The notes below the pieces were generated by a model. That model had not been told where the DNA came from and searched no databases. It was given only the letters and a program-made list of their open reading frames with translations. From positions 78,957,749-79,021,748 of the forward strand of contig NC_092497.1 of assembly GCF_047495875.1 (NCBI RefSeq): a DNA stretch of 64,000 nt. The letters run 5' to 3'. Numbering within the stretch: the stretch's first letter is position 1; each line of letters starts with the position of its first letter. Source of the stretch: Pithys albifrons albifrons. Lineage: Eukaryota > Chordata > Aves > Passeriformes > Thamnophilidae. The translations under genes were made by a program, and so were the position numbers. Positions 37,520 through 50,269 of this stretch are shown here, piece after piece.

Positions 37520-40500
37520 TAACCTATAATTTCACACAGGATAATGCACTACAGTTCAAGAGCAGCAGCAGTGTAGTGTAATAGTGTTACTGTATAATAT
37601 ATGAAATCTGGATTCTAGATCATCCTCTTATCAATTAATGTGCCATTTGTAACCTCTAAACTTTCACTCAGTCATTCTAAACTGTAGAACTTGAAGAAGG
37701 CCATGTCAGAACATGTGTTTGGAGCATGATGCAGTTCAGTTCTCAAGATAGCAGACAATTTTCATGACATATGACAAAGATCTTGAGCTATAAAGTTTTA
37801 CTTGGCTGCTTCATTGTAGTAGGCTAATTTTTGTAACTTTTACTGTATTCACATCTAACTGGTCGATTTTGGCTTGCATAGCTTTGTTCTAAGAAAAAAC
37901 TAGGAGCCCTCTAACGTGTACTGTCAGCAATAGGACCACAGAACAGTTGGTTAAAATAAGAAAGAAAGTGCATTTACTGTGAATACAGCTGAAATACAGC
38001 AAGTAAGCACAAATAATGCTTAGAAAATAAACCTTACAAGGGCAATGTCCTATTGACTATGTAAGTTATTCCTTAATAATTTCTTCTTCCTTTTTTCTAG
38101 TGAAATAAAAAGCCAAACCAAAAGTTATCCAATCCTTCTTTATATATACTTACTTACTTATTTATAATTTTAGATATTTTATTTTTATTCCTTCATCACA
38201 GTAGTAATCTCTTCAACTGAGAGGGAAAACAATGATTTTCCTTTGGTGGATTACAGAGCAATATATTTTTTAATCCTTATTAGAATTTTTGATATTTAAT
38301 CTGTTCATACATATTTATCCATTTTTAAAGATCAGTTAATGAAAATTGCCTCTCACCTTGATTAAAAAGACCTTTCAATATCTAAACTTATACTGATAAA
38401 TATTAATCTGCATCTCAACAGGAAATTAAAACTGTCTTCTAATATTTAATATGGGTTTCCCCTTCTTTCTCTCTTTCTCTAATTGTTATTTTGCAGACAT
38501 TCCAATTTTTGTTTGGTTGAGTTGGGTTTTTTGGTTGCTTGGTTGGTTTGGGTTTTGTTTATTATTTTTTATTTTTTAATACCAGAATGATAGCGTAGCC
38601 TTCAAGCATACAACTGGAGTTCTCTCTGGAACCTCATAGCATCTTAGTTTTGTAAACAACTCAAGTCTCACTCATTGCTTCTTAATTGATTTCATTTGTA
38701 GACTGTAAATGTTGTTTGCATGTTATTTCAAAATGAAGAATAATTTAAATGAAGTGATAGAAATAGGCTCAGCACTCTGCAAACTGATATCCTTCCTCAT
38801 TCATGGCTAGATTTTGCTGAAAATCCAATTCTCCCCTGTGCTCTTATGAAGTGTGTATTGATTTCAAAGAGAATATAAGACTGTTGTGGGGGCTTACAGG
38901 GAAGATTCAGCATTATGCAAGGCTTCCCATGGAAATGTTGCCACAGGCTAGGTATTGAAGGAGGAGATGCCCACTTGGGTAGCAATCATGATGTTTGGTA
39001 CAACTTAAAAAATAGTAAAAATTTGCTATCTCACTTCGCTTCTTGTGGGATGTAATTTCAAATACTGAGAAATTTGGAATACAATTTGTAATGCTTAAAA
39101 GCATTTAAAATTTAAATTATCATCCAGAGAAAAACAAAAGTTCTACCTTTTCATATGTGCATAAAAACCAAAACACAACAGGATGGAAAAGCAGGAAAGT
39201 TAGATGACAATAACCATCACTACCGAGAGGGAAAAAAAAAAAGAAACTAAAAACTAAGCAGAGAATTAAAGAGGGCTAAGGAAGAATAAATCTCAGTTAT
39301 TTTGAGCTCTGTGGGACTTTTCCAAGGGTAATATTTAATAATTATTTTTTCTTTTTTTTGCATGACAAAATAAAACTTCCAAAAGCAATAGAGTGTAACA
39401 CCATCATATTAACAAAACTGAGACCATTCTTTGACATATCTGCTCTCTTTAATAATCAGAAATGAGTGTATATCATCTGACTTCTAGACACTGATATCTA
39501 AGCTTAATTTGTTTGCCTCCTTGTTTAGTCAACAAAGCTAAACAGGTATTTCTAAATAGCATAATTCACCCCACCTCTTTTAGTTATCACCCTTAAAAGG
39601 CGATGAATTGCACCCTGAAAGAGCCTGTTTTTCTCTGTTGTTTACCAAAGGATTCAGGAAGACAAACTAGATATTCACATCAATGTTGTAGCTGCCTGAA
39701 GTTAGTGGAAATGCATCCTGTCCTATACACAGCTAGGAATAAACCTAAAGACACCTTCTTGTTTTCACTCTTTTCCTCTATTATATGCAGCATAACACTG
39801 TTCTATTCACATCATATCTGTACCAACAAAAAATACAAATACAGCCTATTTGCTTTCAATAGGTATATTATATACATTTCTTTCCAATGCATTTAAACTA
39901 TTGTTCCTGAAAAAGAACATAAATAGTGAATATCTTGCTCTTTTTACTCCTAAGCAATGCATGCAACATCAAAATGAGCCACGAGATTTGAAACTTCCCC
40001 CAGTGCTTAGTCATTTACTTCTCAGTACATGCATGCATATTTTCAAATGGGCAGGTGGAGAGATAGAAAGAGATGAAACCAGAGTCATGGCTGTTCCAAA
40101 AAGAGTGTTAAAATGTTTGAAAGAAAGGTAAAGAATGAAGGGGGAAAGTGGAAATTTATTGCTTCTGTACTATAAACTCCAATTTTCTTTCATTTTCTCT
40201 TAATCATGTTTTTCCTTCATCATTGAAAGGAATTTTTGAAGTATGTCTGCACTATACATTTTCAAAATATTCAACATGTGGATACTTCAATAACGTAAAT
40301 TCTAATAGTCATTCTATCATGATCTGTGCAACAGAAGAGAAGTAACAGGGAGTTATAATTACTAGGACATAATCAAACAGAAAGAGATGGAGGGAAAGTC
40401 AGAATATTAAAGTCTTTATGTGAGCTGACACATGAACCTTAGAAATAAGTGATTTTTCTAAATGCCCATGTCTGTGTATGATCTTTGACATATAAGTGAA

Positions 40501-43500
40501 GCACTTTTGTGTTTCCATCAATTCTTTACACTGCTGATGTAGTTTTTACCTCATTTAAGGATGAGTTCCAGGACAAAGGCTTCTACCTAATGCTATGTAT
40601 ATCACTAGCATACTGTTCCCACTAACACAGTAATTGTACAGACTTAGGGTGCTTGTTAGATATGGCTCTGCTACTCATCAGGCTTTTATGTTCCTGCACA
40701 GAAAACAACCTAAAGTAGAGAAAGGAAAATAAATAAAATTTCCCAAATCTTTTCTAATTTTCATTGACATTTTAGAACACAAAATGCTTCCTAATCAATC
40801 CTAGCAAATAAAAATCCCCCAACCGAACCAATAAACAAGCAAAAAATACACAATCAAAAAAACCCTTTATAATGGCTTAATGGTGATCATGTAAGTAGCA
40901 CCAAATAAATTGCATCTTTAAATTAACTTTTCAATTAATGAATTAGCCAGACCATTGCTCATTCTAAATATGAACAAATTATGTTCCCTTCTTACATAAC
41001 CAATCAATTACTACTTGTCTCTATAAGTATTCAATATATTTCTCTTGTTTACAAGCTGTAGACTGACTTAAAGTGCTTTGAAAGATGAATGAATGAAAGA
41101 CAGGTAATAAACTCACTCCATCATAAAATTTCAGTTTCATTTTGTCAGGTTATTCTTTTTTTTTTATTTTGGTTTGGTTTTCCTCAGTGAATAAGAGTAG
41201 GAAGAGTGATGAAAGAGGGAAGTGAGGATGGAAATAGAAGAAGGGATCTTACCGTGGTCCCTCCGTTCTTTTTACAGCTTTTTGACTGCAGGGATAAAAA
41301 CCTATGTTGCTTTTTATTAGGCTTCTCTTTTAATCACTTATTAGGCTTCTCTTTTTAGACTGCTGAATCTCCTATCAAAATGTTAACATATTTTTTTACT
41401 TCAGTAGAAAACTTTCTTTGATTTACACGTACATGTTCTGACTGTGCTGTTTCCAGACTGTATTTTCAAGGTAACCTTTCTCTCCCAAGCATTAAAATTA
41501 AAATAATCTGTTACTAGCAGAACTTCCTAACGACTACACCAAGAGCCAAGTTGGGTCCATGACTGCGCTAAAGCAAAGAAACAAACAAACAAACAAAAAA
41601 CAACAACAAAAAAAAAGAGAGAGATTAGATACCTAATCATTTTACATTATCTAACCTCATAGTCTTAACCGTCTTTATATTACATGAGCAAATGGCTAAA
41701 AGTTAACATTCATAAACTTAGAGAAAAAAGCCTACATCTAAAATTTGTAGAATGAAGATCTTGTATACTTCAGCCAGAATACAGACCAGATTGTTGTTCA
41801 TGTCAGGAGATTTTACATCATCCTATTTTAAAACTGCATGCCTGTCTTGAAAAAGCTACCACTTCTTGTGGAGAAGACAGCAAAGCCATAGGAAATGGGT
41901 ATACAGCTGAGGGAGGAAGTGACCAACAAAATTAATAAGGAAAGCTGATATCTGATAACGAAATCTTCCCCTGGTAAGAGTTTACTGGCATTTTCTCCTT
42001 CAGGCTCTACAGGGAGATGTAAATAATAAACCCAAGCTCACAGTAAAACAGAGATTTCTTTAGCTACTGGTCACTTCAAGAAATGCTGCTTACAACTTCC
42101 ATGCTGTTCTCACAATGCTTTATAGCAATAGCTGGTAACAGAAGGGATCAGTTCTTGATGAGTTCAAAATTAATAACTCAGCTGTCAACAACTGCTATTT
42201 AGATAAAATACACAAAAACTGTAAAGTACGTGGACAATTATTATATATGAAGGTTATTATTGTGTGCATAAGCAATCATCTGTGCAAATAATAGAGAGTA
42301 CCTCATCTCAATAACAGCTTTATTAATAAAAAAATAGTCTAAAGGCGGTCCTGACAAAGAAAAATATTATGTGAGGCAGTTATAATCCATTTATAGTGGT
42401 AGAACTTGCAGTTATTAAAGGGAATAGTAGTATGGCCTGTCATTATCAGTTCCAAGCACTTCTCATCAACAAAACTATTTTCAATAGCATGTAATTCACA
42501 ATACCTTTCATATCACATTGCTGTCAGAGGTTGGTTTATGAAAAATACTAACCAAAATGCATTGACCATTTTCTAGAAAAAGGATAAGGCTTCACTGGAT
42601 AAGGTTTTCACTGAAAACTCAACAGGGTTCCTATGCTAGAATGAAGCATACTGACTCTCAGATAGCCTTTGTGCTAGAGAGGACTATATCCCTTTTCCCT
42701 TCAAAATTTTTGAGCAGAATTAATTCCCATCAAATTAGAAGGTAATTTCCCAGAGGCTTAACAAAGAACCAATAAATTGTATGATCCAAACTATACAAAT
42801 GCATGTACTCCAACCTCATGAACAAGGTCTGGGGAAGGAAATCAGATCTGAGATACTAAAAGAGACACAAGGGAGAAAACTCTAATCATTCCAGCTATTG
42901 GCCAAATGCTGGGTAATAGCCTTAGTTATCAGAAATGAAATAGCACAAAATTAATAATTTTAAGGCTAAATATGTTTGGAGCAAGAGACTTTGAAAATTG
43001 TTTCAAGAAAGGTATGGGGAATAGTGATATAAGAAGCTAAATTTTAATTTTAATTCCATCACCTTTTCAGGGAATATAATACTAAAGCCTCCTACAAAGA
43101 CATATCTGAGTGAAAATCCAGAATTACTGAGTACCTAGGCTATAGAAGCTACACAGCTGTACCAGACTCTACTAAAAAATGTTTTTAAAACATACTGGGT
43201 TTTTTTTCTCAGGCTGTGTTTTTCTGGTCACATGAACACAGAATTACAAGGTCACAGATAAAGGCATTTTGCTCTAAAGGGGAAATCAACATGCATATAC
43301 AATATCTGAGAAAGTAAGGTGCTGACAGATTCATTAGGACATCTTTCCTCAGAATCAGTCTAAAAGTTCAAGAGGACATTGTTTTTTAAGGAAGAGGTAC
43401 CTCTAGACATCTCCTGAAGAAGAGACCAGCTGATAATTGATGTGTGCTGGAGAACATGATGCACAAGCAGAGTGATTTGTTAGTAATTAGAACTAAGGCA

Positions 43501-45093
43501 GGAAAACATCAACTTGATTGCTTCCTACCTGTTTAGAAAGAAAACCCCCATGAAACATCAGAAACTGTTACTGATGATCTCTACTGGCCTGCAAGAACAA
43601 ATGGCCATTTGGTATTTTATAAACTGCATTTCAAATTAAATTGAATGAATACAGAAAACAGCGCTTATATAACTGATCAAATGCTGATGACTTAAAGCTT
43701 TTATTTCATTTCTGAATAGCCTAGATTGTGATGAGACTTAAAATAACCCTTTCTTTGTTTCCCTACTAAGACCAGAAAAGCAGCAATAGCCTCATAATGA
43801 AAAAACAGCAGGAAGGAGATCCAAACAGCAGGAAGAAGACTGCAAAAACTCACTACTGTTTACAAAAGAAACAAACATACTTCTTTTTTTTCTAAAGTAC
43901 ATAAAACTTACACTTTTTTAGGAATGACAACTTTCATGTGTAGAATGTAAATGTGTAAGTAGTAGCTCCCAGCTTCTTAAGTCATGGCACTGTTCTTCAA
44001 TTACACCTCCATATTTTAACTAGAAAGGACTATGAAATTATTGCTTCAGCTCTACAAAGTTCTTTTTTATCAGCAGTTACTCTTTCTCTGACATCACCTC
44101 CTCCTCTACCTTCCTGTTTTTTACAGCACCCTTCAAAATTCATTTAACTCTATGAAAACAACACTCAGCCAGTTTCTCCTGAATTTCTGTTGACATTGTG
44201 CTTGCCCTGTAGACCCAAGTGTAGATGCGTCAAATGCTGTCAGACAGTGCTCTTCTGATACAGTAGTTTCACACATAACCCAATGGCATATATTCAGAAG
44301 TCATAGCTGTCTTCTAGTAGACATCAGTGAACAAAATCACATTGACAAAGAAACGCTGAAGAGACATTTTTGCGTGCTGCAAACCAAAGAAAAAATTCCA
44401 CATGAACTGTGAACGGTACAGACTGAGGACTTGTGGCAAGAATTAACAATGACCTCATGTATTCCACTAAATATGAGACAACATTATACATTTTGATTGA
44501 TTTCACCACCAAAACTGCCCTTAATTTAGGGGCTAAGGTTCACAGCCCTTGGAGGATGCATGAGATGCTTCTACTGTGACAGCTGCAGACTGTTCAGGAA
44601 AAGAGGGCTTCATGTCAGTCACTTCATATGTACTGTAACTCCAGAAGTCAGTCATTACAATTTTGATCACACACCATAAAGCAAAAAAAGTAAGCCACAT
44701 ACACTCATGCCACTTAAGTTTCCAATCAGGTATGATTCTCTGTTTACAAACTGATATATGTTATAACAGATGGGGATAGATGCATTGCTCACTGTAAGAC
44801 AGTGACAATGCACAACAGCTGAATTGTTGCCTGAAAGGACAGTCCTGCTTCCCATTCCTTGTCAACTGTTGCAGGACAATCCCACTCTGTGACTGTCAGT
44901 TGTTTGATTAGCCTAGCTGTCTCTAGCCCAGATTCAATGAGATCATCTAACACCGTGCTGCTGCTGAGAAAGGGCTCTTCTTTCCTCTTTGTGGCCTTTC
45001 TCATTCTTTCCTTCAGCGACCCTTTGTACAGTCCTTCACATCTTGTAGCAGCACTGTTGTGTGCTGGATCATTGGCTGAAATGACTAAATCTA
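37520..45093. other. Long unassigned AT-rich stretch
   Basis: No convincing gene in 7.6 kb. It holds low-complexity tracts (G/T-rich 38505-38580, A/C-rich 41573-41625) and a duplicated 18-mer (TTATTAGGCTTCTCTTTT at 41313-41330 and 41338-41355). At its right edge is a coding-like minus-strand frame, listed separately. Confidence 0.45.
44789..45093 (-). pseudogene. Coding-like minus-strand frame of unknown origin
   Basis: One reading frame stays open from the LTR edge down to 44789, about 100 codons. There is an ATG at 45004, but the frame is open upstream of it. The translation is hydrophilic, with a basic stretch (MRKATKRKEEPF) then an acidic helix-like stretch (SSSTVLDDLIESGLETARLI), which is unusual for chance AT-rich DNA. 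I do not recognise the family. The upstream end is cut where the family B LTR begins at 45099, so it may be a degraded retrocopy or transposon exon. No clear splice sites or promoter are visible. Confidence 0.3.
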
Positions 45094-45098
45094 CCAGC

Positions 45099-45677
45099 TC
45101 TCATGGGGTTTAGTTTTAGGCCTAAATTTAGAATTTGATTTTTAGAGCAGGCCTTGGATTATCAGCTGACTCAAGCTGGGTGAGGCCAGCTGACTTCTAT
45201 GGTCAATGACACTCCATATCAAATTCTGATGACATCTCAGTATAAATACAGTGGAAGAGGAGGCACTTGTTCTTTCTGATCATGGCTGCAGCCCCAGGAG
45301 AATATGCTGCTGCTGTTCTGCTGAGATTAGGCCTCACTGTCACCCTACCACTATCTTATCTTGGGAGGTAAACATTTTATTGTTAGTTTTTCTCCTCTCT
45401 TACCAGGTGTCTCTTGGGAGGTGTCTTTTGGGGTGCTTTATGGATCCGAAGTGATGGGATTGTGAGACGTGGTGAGACGTGGAGGTCGTTTGTTCTCTCT
45501 CACCTTTGTATATATGTGTTACATTGTAGTGTGCTTTTAATTTTCCCTCTTCTGTGTAAGTATATAAACCAGTTCTGTTTTAAATTTTAGGTTTTTTCTC
45601 CCTTTTCTCAGTGCAGGGAGGGAGCTTTGTTGTGTGGTTGGATACTTGGCATTTTACCAAGGTTTTAAATCAAAACA
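45099..45677 (+). mobile_element. Solo LTR, ERV-L-like family B
   Basis: The element starts TCTCATGGGGTTTAG (family start TGTTATGGGTTTAG) and ends AAATCAAAACA. Flanks are CCAGC at 45094-45098 and CCAAC at 45678-45682, one mismatch. It shares ATTATCAGCTGACTCAAGCTG, CCATATCAAATTC, GTATAAATACAG, TTATGGATCC and TTGGCATTTTACC with its relatives. Confidence 0.8.
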
Positions 45678-45682
45678 CCAAC

Positions 45683-47312
45683 CCGACAGTAAAAGTACCT
45701 CAGAATGACTGTGGTTGATCTTGGATCCCCAGATCATTTATCACTGGAGTCTAACCTTGGAAATGCATGGTGGAAAATGGATATTGTTTGGTTTTTTTTA
45801 ACAACAATGATATTTTAACTTATTTTGGACTTATTTTGGACTTATTTTTTGATGATTTTAACTATATGTTCCTCATAAGTAGAGATGTTCTCTGAAACTC
45901 TTGCTGTCAGCCCTGGAGTTCCTCTTTCTGCCTTACCATTTGAGCATGTTGATTGAGTGTTTGAGTCCGAAGTTTGCTGCACGCATGAAAATTTTGCCTC
46001 TTTTCCCTCATTCTAGTAGTTTGATATTTGTTTCATTTCTAAATAATCAAATTATAAAAACACTTGTATCTTGAGTTTTCAGATATGGCCTTTGCACAAG
46101 AGTCTTCCAGCTGACCTTTTATCTCCAGTAACAGATCATGTTTTGCTGTGAATGTTTATTTATATCATAGATTGCCTCAGTCTTCATTTTCATTCAATAC
46201 AAATGACATTCACCTTTTTTTAAACTCTTTTTAGAACTAAAACTTCACCATTTTGTCAGTTCACAAAGGTTTTTCCCACCATTGTCCTAGAATTACATCT
46301 CACTGATCAACAACTTTTTCATAGTGTTGCACCACATAATCAAGCAAGTGCAACCACAGCCGATTATCTTCAAGTAGAAGCTTCTTATTTTCAATGATTT
46401 ATGGCAGAAATCTCTGCCAATTCAAAATCTTACACTATTCCACACTGCTGAACTTATCTCACTTTAGAGTTTCTGTACTCTCTCTGATCTGTTAACTATT
46501 GATTGTTATTCCATTGCTTGCTGCTGCACCAGCGACTGTTCAACAACGTGCTAAAAGAAACATTCATAAGCCTCATCCTCACAGCAATGAAGTAATAGAC
46601 TACCAGCCAGATACATATTTGTATTTGTTTTGCCACCTGTTCATAGAACTTTCATATTCACTTACTTTCTTGAACTATATCACTTCAGGCAGCACCCACT
46701 ACAGTAACTTCTGTCCTTTGTGTAGTCTGGATATGAACCATGGACTTCATGCAATTATCTTTTCCTGTATTGAACACTCCTTGAAAGAGGAGTCACAGAA
46801 GAACGAATTGCTCAGTCCTTACTCCCTTACAGTCCTTATAATTTTGAGACATTTCTTACTTTATATATTGGCACTAGAACAGGCTAGACACACCTAATGT
46901 CTGGAGATGATTTGGATTCAGAATATGAGAGCAAAGATAACTTAAGGGTAATTGCTTCAAATACTATTGCTTCTTGGCAGTTGAATGAAAATGTTTTAGA
47001 TTTTGGAAATTTGTAGGAAGTGAAATTTTCAAGTGAAATAGTACAACTAGATATATAATAAGTATATATTTTATTTCCTTTTGATTTTTTATATCTTTCC
47101 CTTACTGTAATGAGAGTTATACACTTTATTCAGCATAATCAATAACAAATTAACTTCTTAAATTCTTACAAAATTTTTGCTCCTATTGCACTTACTATAT
47201 TAGATAGAATGTCAGTGGCAAAACTAACCTCACCAGAATACTGGAGGGAAAACAGTCTGGTTTTTGTTGATATTAGTGAAATAGTTGCTAGAGAAAGCCC
47301 TAACTCAAACAT
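45683..47312. other. Unassigned AT-rich sequence
   Basis: It includes a small tandem repeat of TTATTTTGGAC near 45821-45845. A 132-codon frame at 46499-46897 has no family signature and is not called. Confidence 0.45.
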
Positions 47313-47317
47313 TTACT

Positions 47318-48029
47318 TGTTGTAGTTTGGGATTATTATGTAAATTCACTTCCCTGCCACTAACCGCCCATGCCAGCAGTTAACAAAAGCAGTAGTTAAC
47401 TGCTGATCACTTGGATGGGGGCAGGTTTGTCTCTTTTTGTTTTTGGGGACATCTTTCCTTTTTTAGCTCGGTGGAACGTGGGAGCGGTGGCTGCCAAGGA
47501 GGGAAGCTGCTGCTGCCTGACCCGGACTGTTTTTGTTTTCAGCTGCTCGCTGCCACTGCCTGGCCCGGGACTGCTTCTGGTCGCTCGTGTTTTTTTCTGC
47601 TTCTTGGACAAGGAACACAGGGGGAAGAGACAGAGTCCATCTGAAAGCTCACCACTCGTCTGTCTCGCTGGAGAGGGACTAGAAACTCACTCTGCAGCCA
47701 GCTGGGCTGTGACATTGGCACTAAGTATAACTTTCCTCCCAGAGAAAAACCTGCTGGGTTTTTTGTTTGGTTTTTGTTGTTGTTGTTGTTGTTGTTGTTG
47801 TTGGGTTTTTTTCCTTTCTCTTGTGGTGTTGGGGAAGCAGTTAGCACTAGCCTGTTTTTATATATATATATATGTATATATATATATGTATATCAGTTAA
47901 GAACAGTTATCTTTCTTGTATTAAAATTCCTTTTCTTAAATCTGATAAAGAGTGGCATGATTATTGTGGAGGAGGCCCCCTTCCCCGCTTGTGGGTAAAC
48001 ATTTTGGTTTTTCCCCTCAAACCAAGGCA
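47318..48029 (+). mobile_element. Solo LTR, provirus family (intermediate age)
   Basis: The 712-bp element starts TGTTGTAGTTTGGGATTATT and ends CCTCAAACCAAGGCA. A perfect TTACT duplication lies at 47313-47317 and 48030-48034. It is collinear with the 683-bp proviral LTRs, with TATAA at 47726-47730, a (TTG)n expansion at about 47776-47802, a longer TA tract, and ATTAAA at 47920-47925. It is closer to the provirus than the copy at 458-1307. Confidence 0.93.
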
Positions 48030-48034
48030 TTACT

Positions 48035-48879
48035 ATGTATGCTCATTCATCATCTTTGAGTATTTTGAAGGCACAGGTGTCTGATTTTTAGCGCTAGCAG
48101 CTCTTATACAAGACACATGGCTCAGATAAGAATAATCAATGCCTTCATAAAGAAAAATACTTCACCCAGTGATATCAATGCACCTTCAGCAGGTCTGGGG
48201 TGAAATAATATTAAAAGTTTTGTAATAGTCTCAGTTTTTCATTTTTATTTATCCCATATATTCAATTTAAAACTTTTCATAGCTTTAAAATATTTCTCTG
48301 AGAACTAAGAGAAACAAAGAATATGGGATTCATTACCTGTGTCTAGGATTGAAGAGTTTGGATTCAGTTTTGAGGTATCACAAATCTGGTGTGTTTTAAA
48401 GAAATCACTTAATCTGTGCCTTCAGTGCTCCAATGTTTAGATTATGCACCTTTCCATCCACTAGTTCCCTAATATTATGGGATGACGAGTGTGGTTATCT
48501 CATCTAAATGCAAACAATAAAAACCTCAGTATCTAATAAACAAAAATATTTTAAAGTTTAAGACCCTCTTGTGACCCATAAAAAAAAGGCAGCAAAAAAT
48601 AGCCAGCATAAATCCACAACACTGGTGGATTCAGAAGAATTTTGCAATGTCTAAGATGCAAGTTATAAGACAATTTGGAGATAAAATTGTATATTTAATG
48701 TAAACCTAATTTCCATTTAATAATGACTACAAGACTCACTGCCTCAGGAGGGTGACAAGCATATATTTCCTAAATGCAGAACAATTTTGTCTCAACTGAA
48801 AAAAGAAAGCATCACATTATATAGAGGTCTCTCCAATTTTTTTAAACTCTTTCCTCTTGCTCAAGTAACAGGGCTTCTC
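48035..48879. other. Unassigned AT-rich sequence
   Basis: No gene or repeat was recognised. Confidence 0.5.
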
Positions 48880-49545
48880 TGTCCTGTACATGACAGAGAT
48901 AATTTTACATAATAGATTTTGGTGGTGCCTCTCAAGGTGCTGTCACCATCTGCAGAAGGGTTGCTGTTCCCTCCCCACTCCACAACACTATTGGTTTTTG
49001 GTTTGTTTTTTTTTCCTCAGACAAGGGACTGTAGGAAAAGGTCTTTGTACTGTCCACAGGAAAAGTTTCATCTCATCCCTGTGGTTTCTCACTACCCGTG
49101 AGTTTCAGAGCCAGAGCCTCTCCCTGGTTACCATCTTTGCCTCACCGGAGCCCCCGAGTGAGTCATCGTGTCTGCTGCTTCCCGAGGTGCGGCATCACCT
49201 CCTGCTGTCTGTCAATAAAACTGCACCAAAGGGGCAGAGATAGGACTAGATTTGTTTGAAAGTTTTGGTTACGGTGTTGCTCTTTGTTCTGGTCTGGTTT
49301 TGGTTAAATACGCACGCACACACACACACATATATAAACATACACACACACACACACACATGCACATATACATATATATACACATATATATACACACGCA
49401 CACACATACACACACATATATATATATATATTTGTAGTAAAGAACTGTTATTCTCTTCTATAAGTTTTCTGAATAAACTTTCTTAATTTCAAAGGTTGTG
49501 CTGGGTTTTGGGAAGAGGCCCTCTTCCTAGTCCAGATAGTTTCTT
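48880..49545 (+). mobile_element. Diverged LTR-like element containing a CA/TA microsatellite
   Basis: The order of features resembles the provirus LTR family: a GC-rich middle with an ACAAGGGACTG block, TGTTGCTCTTTGTTCTGGTCTG, an alternating purine-pyrimidine tract, AAGAACTGTTATTCTC, AATAAAC, and GGGAAGAGGCCCTC. The ends and duplication could not be fixed, so the limits are approximate. Confidence 0.4.
49313..49432. repeat. (CA)n/(TA)n compound microsatellite
   Basis: About 120 bp of alternating CA and TA units. It produces long His/Thr or Ile/Tyr open frames that are artefacts. Confidence 0.95.
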
Positions 49546-50269
49546 TTAAAATGAGGCAATATCTGTTTCACTTTAAAATTGCAGTTTCATCTACTATCAC
49601 AGAGCATTATATAAAATCTGCAAACAGAAAGATTCAAAGCTCTGACATAAATCTGAAATTCAGTGTCCCGGTTATATAATTCACCAGCTTAAGTATTCTA
49701 GTTTAATTTCTGACAAAAAAAAGAAAGTTTTAAAAAGTATTTTACCATTTCCCTTTATCTACAATTCTTCAAATTAAATATTTAATTGTGTGGTATGGAA
49801 TATCAGAAGACTGTAGCTGCTGTGATGGAGAAGTGGGGCACAAAAGCAGCATCAGTCTTCAGGATAAATTACTGAATATTTATGCACAATATGTATTTTG
49901 GCTTATGATTGGAGATGACAGTGAATATCAGCTTAGAAAAATCTATAGAATGACACACAAGGAGATTTAATTCTATCAATTTTCAGAAGGATAAGTTGCT
50001 AGATACTACAAATAATTTGTATCGATTACTTTGAAAATTTACAAATAGTTCAGAAGGATTTGTTTATTCCTAGCTGTTTATTTTTATTCACCTTGTGTTT
50101 TCTTTCCTTGCAAACCTGTAGTATTTGATTACTGTTGGCCAATTGTTGTTGCTATTCCTTTTACACTGTAATACATCCTTATTTTAATGTTATTGTAGAA
50201 CTTCATCTTCTATTATCTATTTACTAAACAGTTTCTAAAAACCCAACCAGACCTACATATGAAACTGTT
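49546..50269. other. Unassigned AT-rich sequence
   Basis: No gene or repeat was recognised. Confidence 0.5.

Noticed and set aside
46499..46897. 132-codon open frame on the plus strand
   Set aside because: No family motif, no initiation or splice context, and ordinary AT-rich composition. Its length is not exceptional for 64 kb.
49313..49432. Alternating repeats as a CRISPR-like array
   Set aside because: Simple dinucleotide repeat with no spacers, in vertebrate DNA.
49252..49486. His/Thr-rich open frames
   Set aside because: Product of the CA/TA microsatellite.
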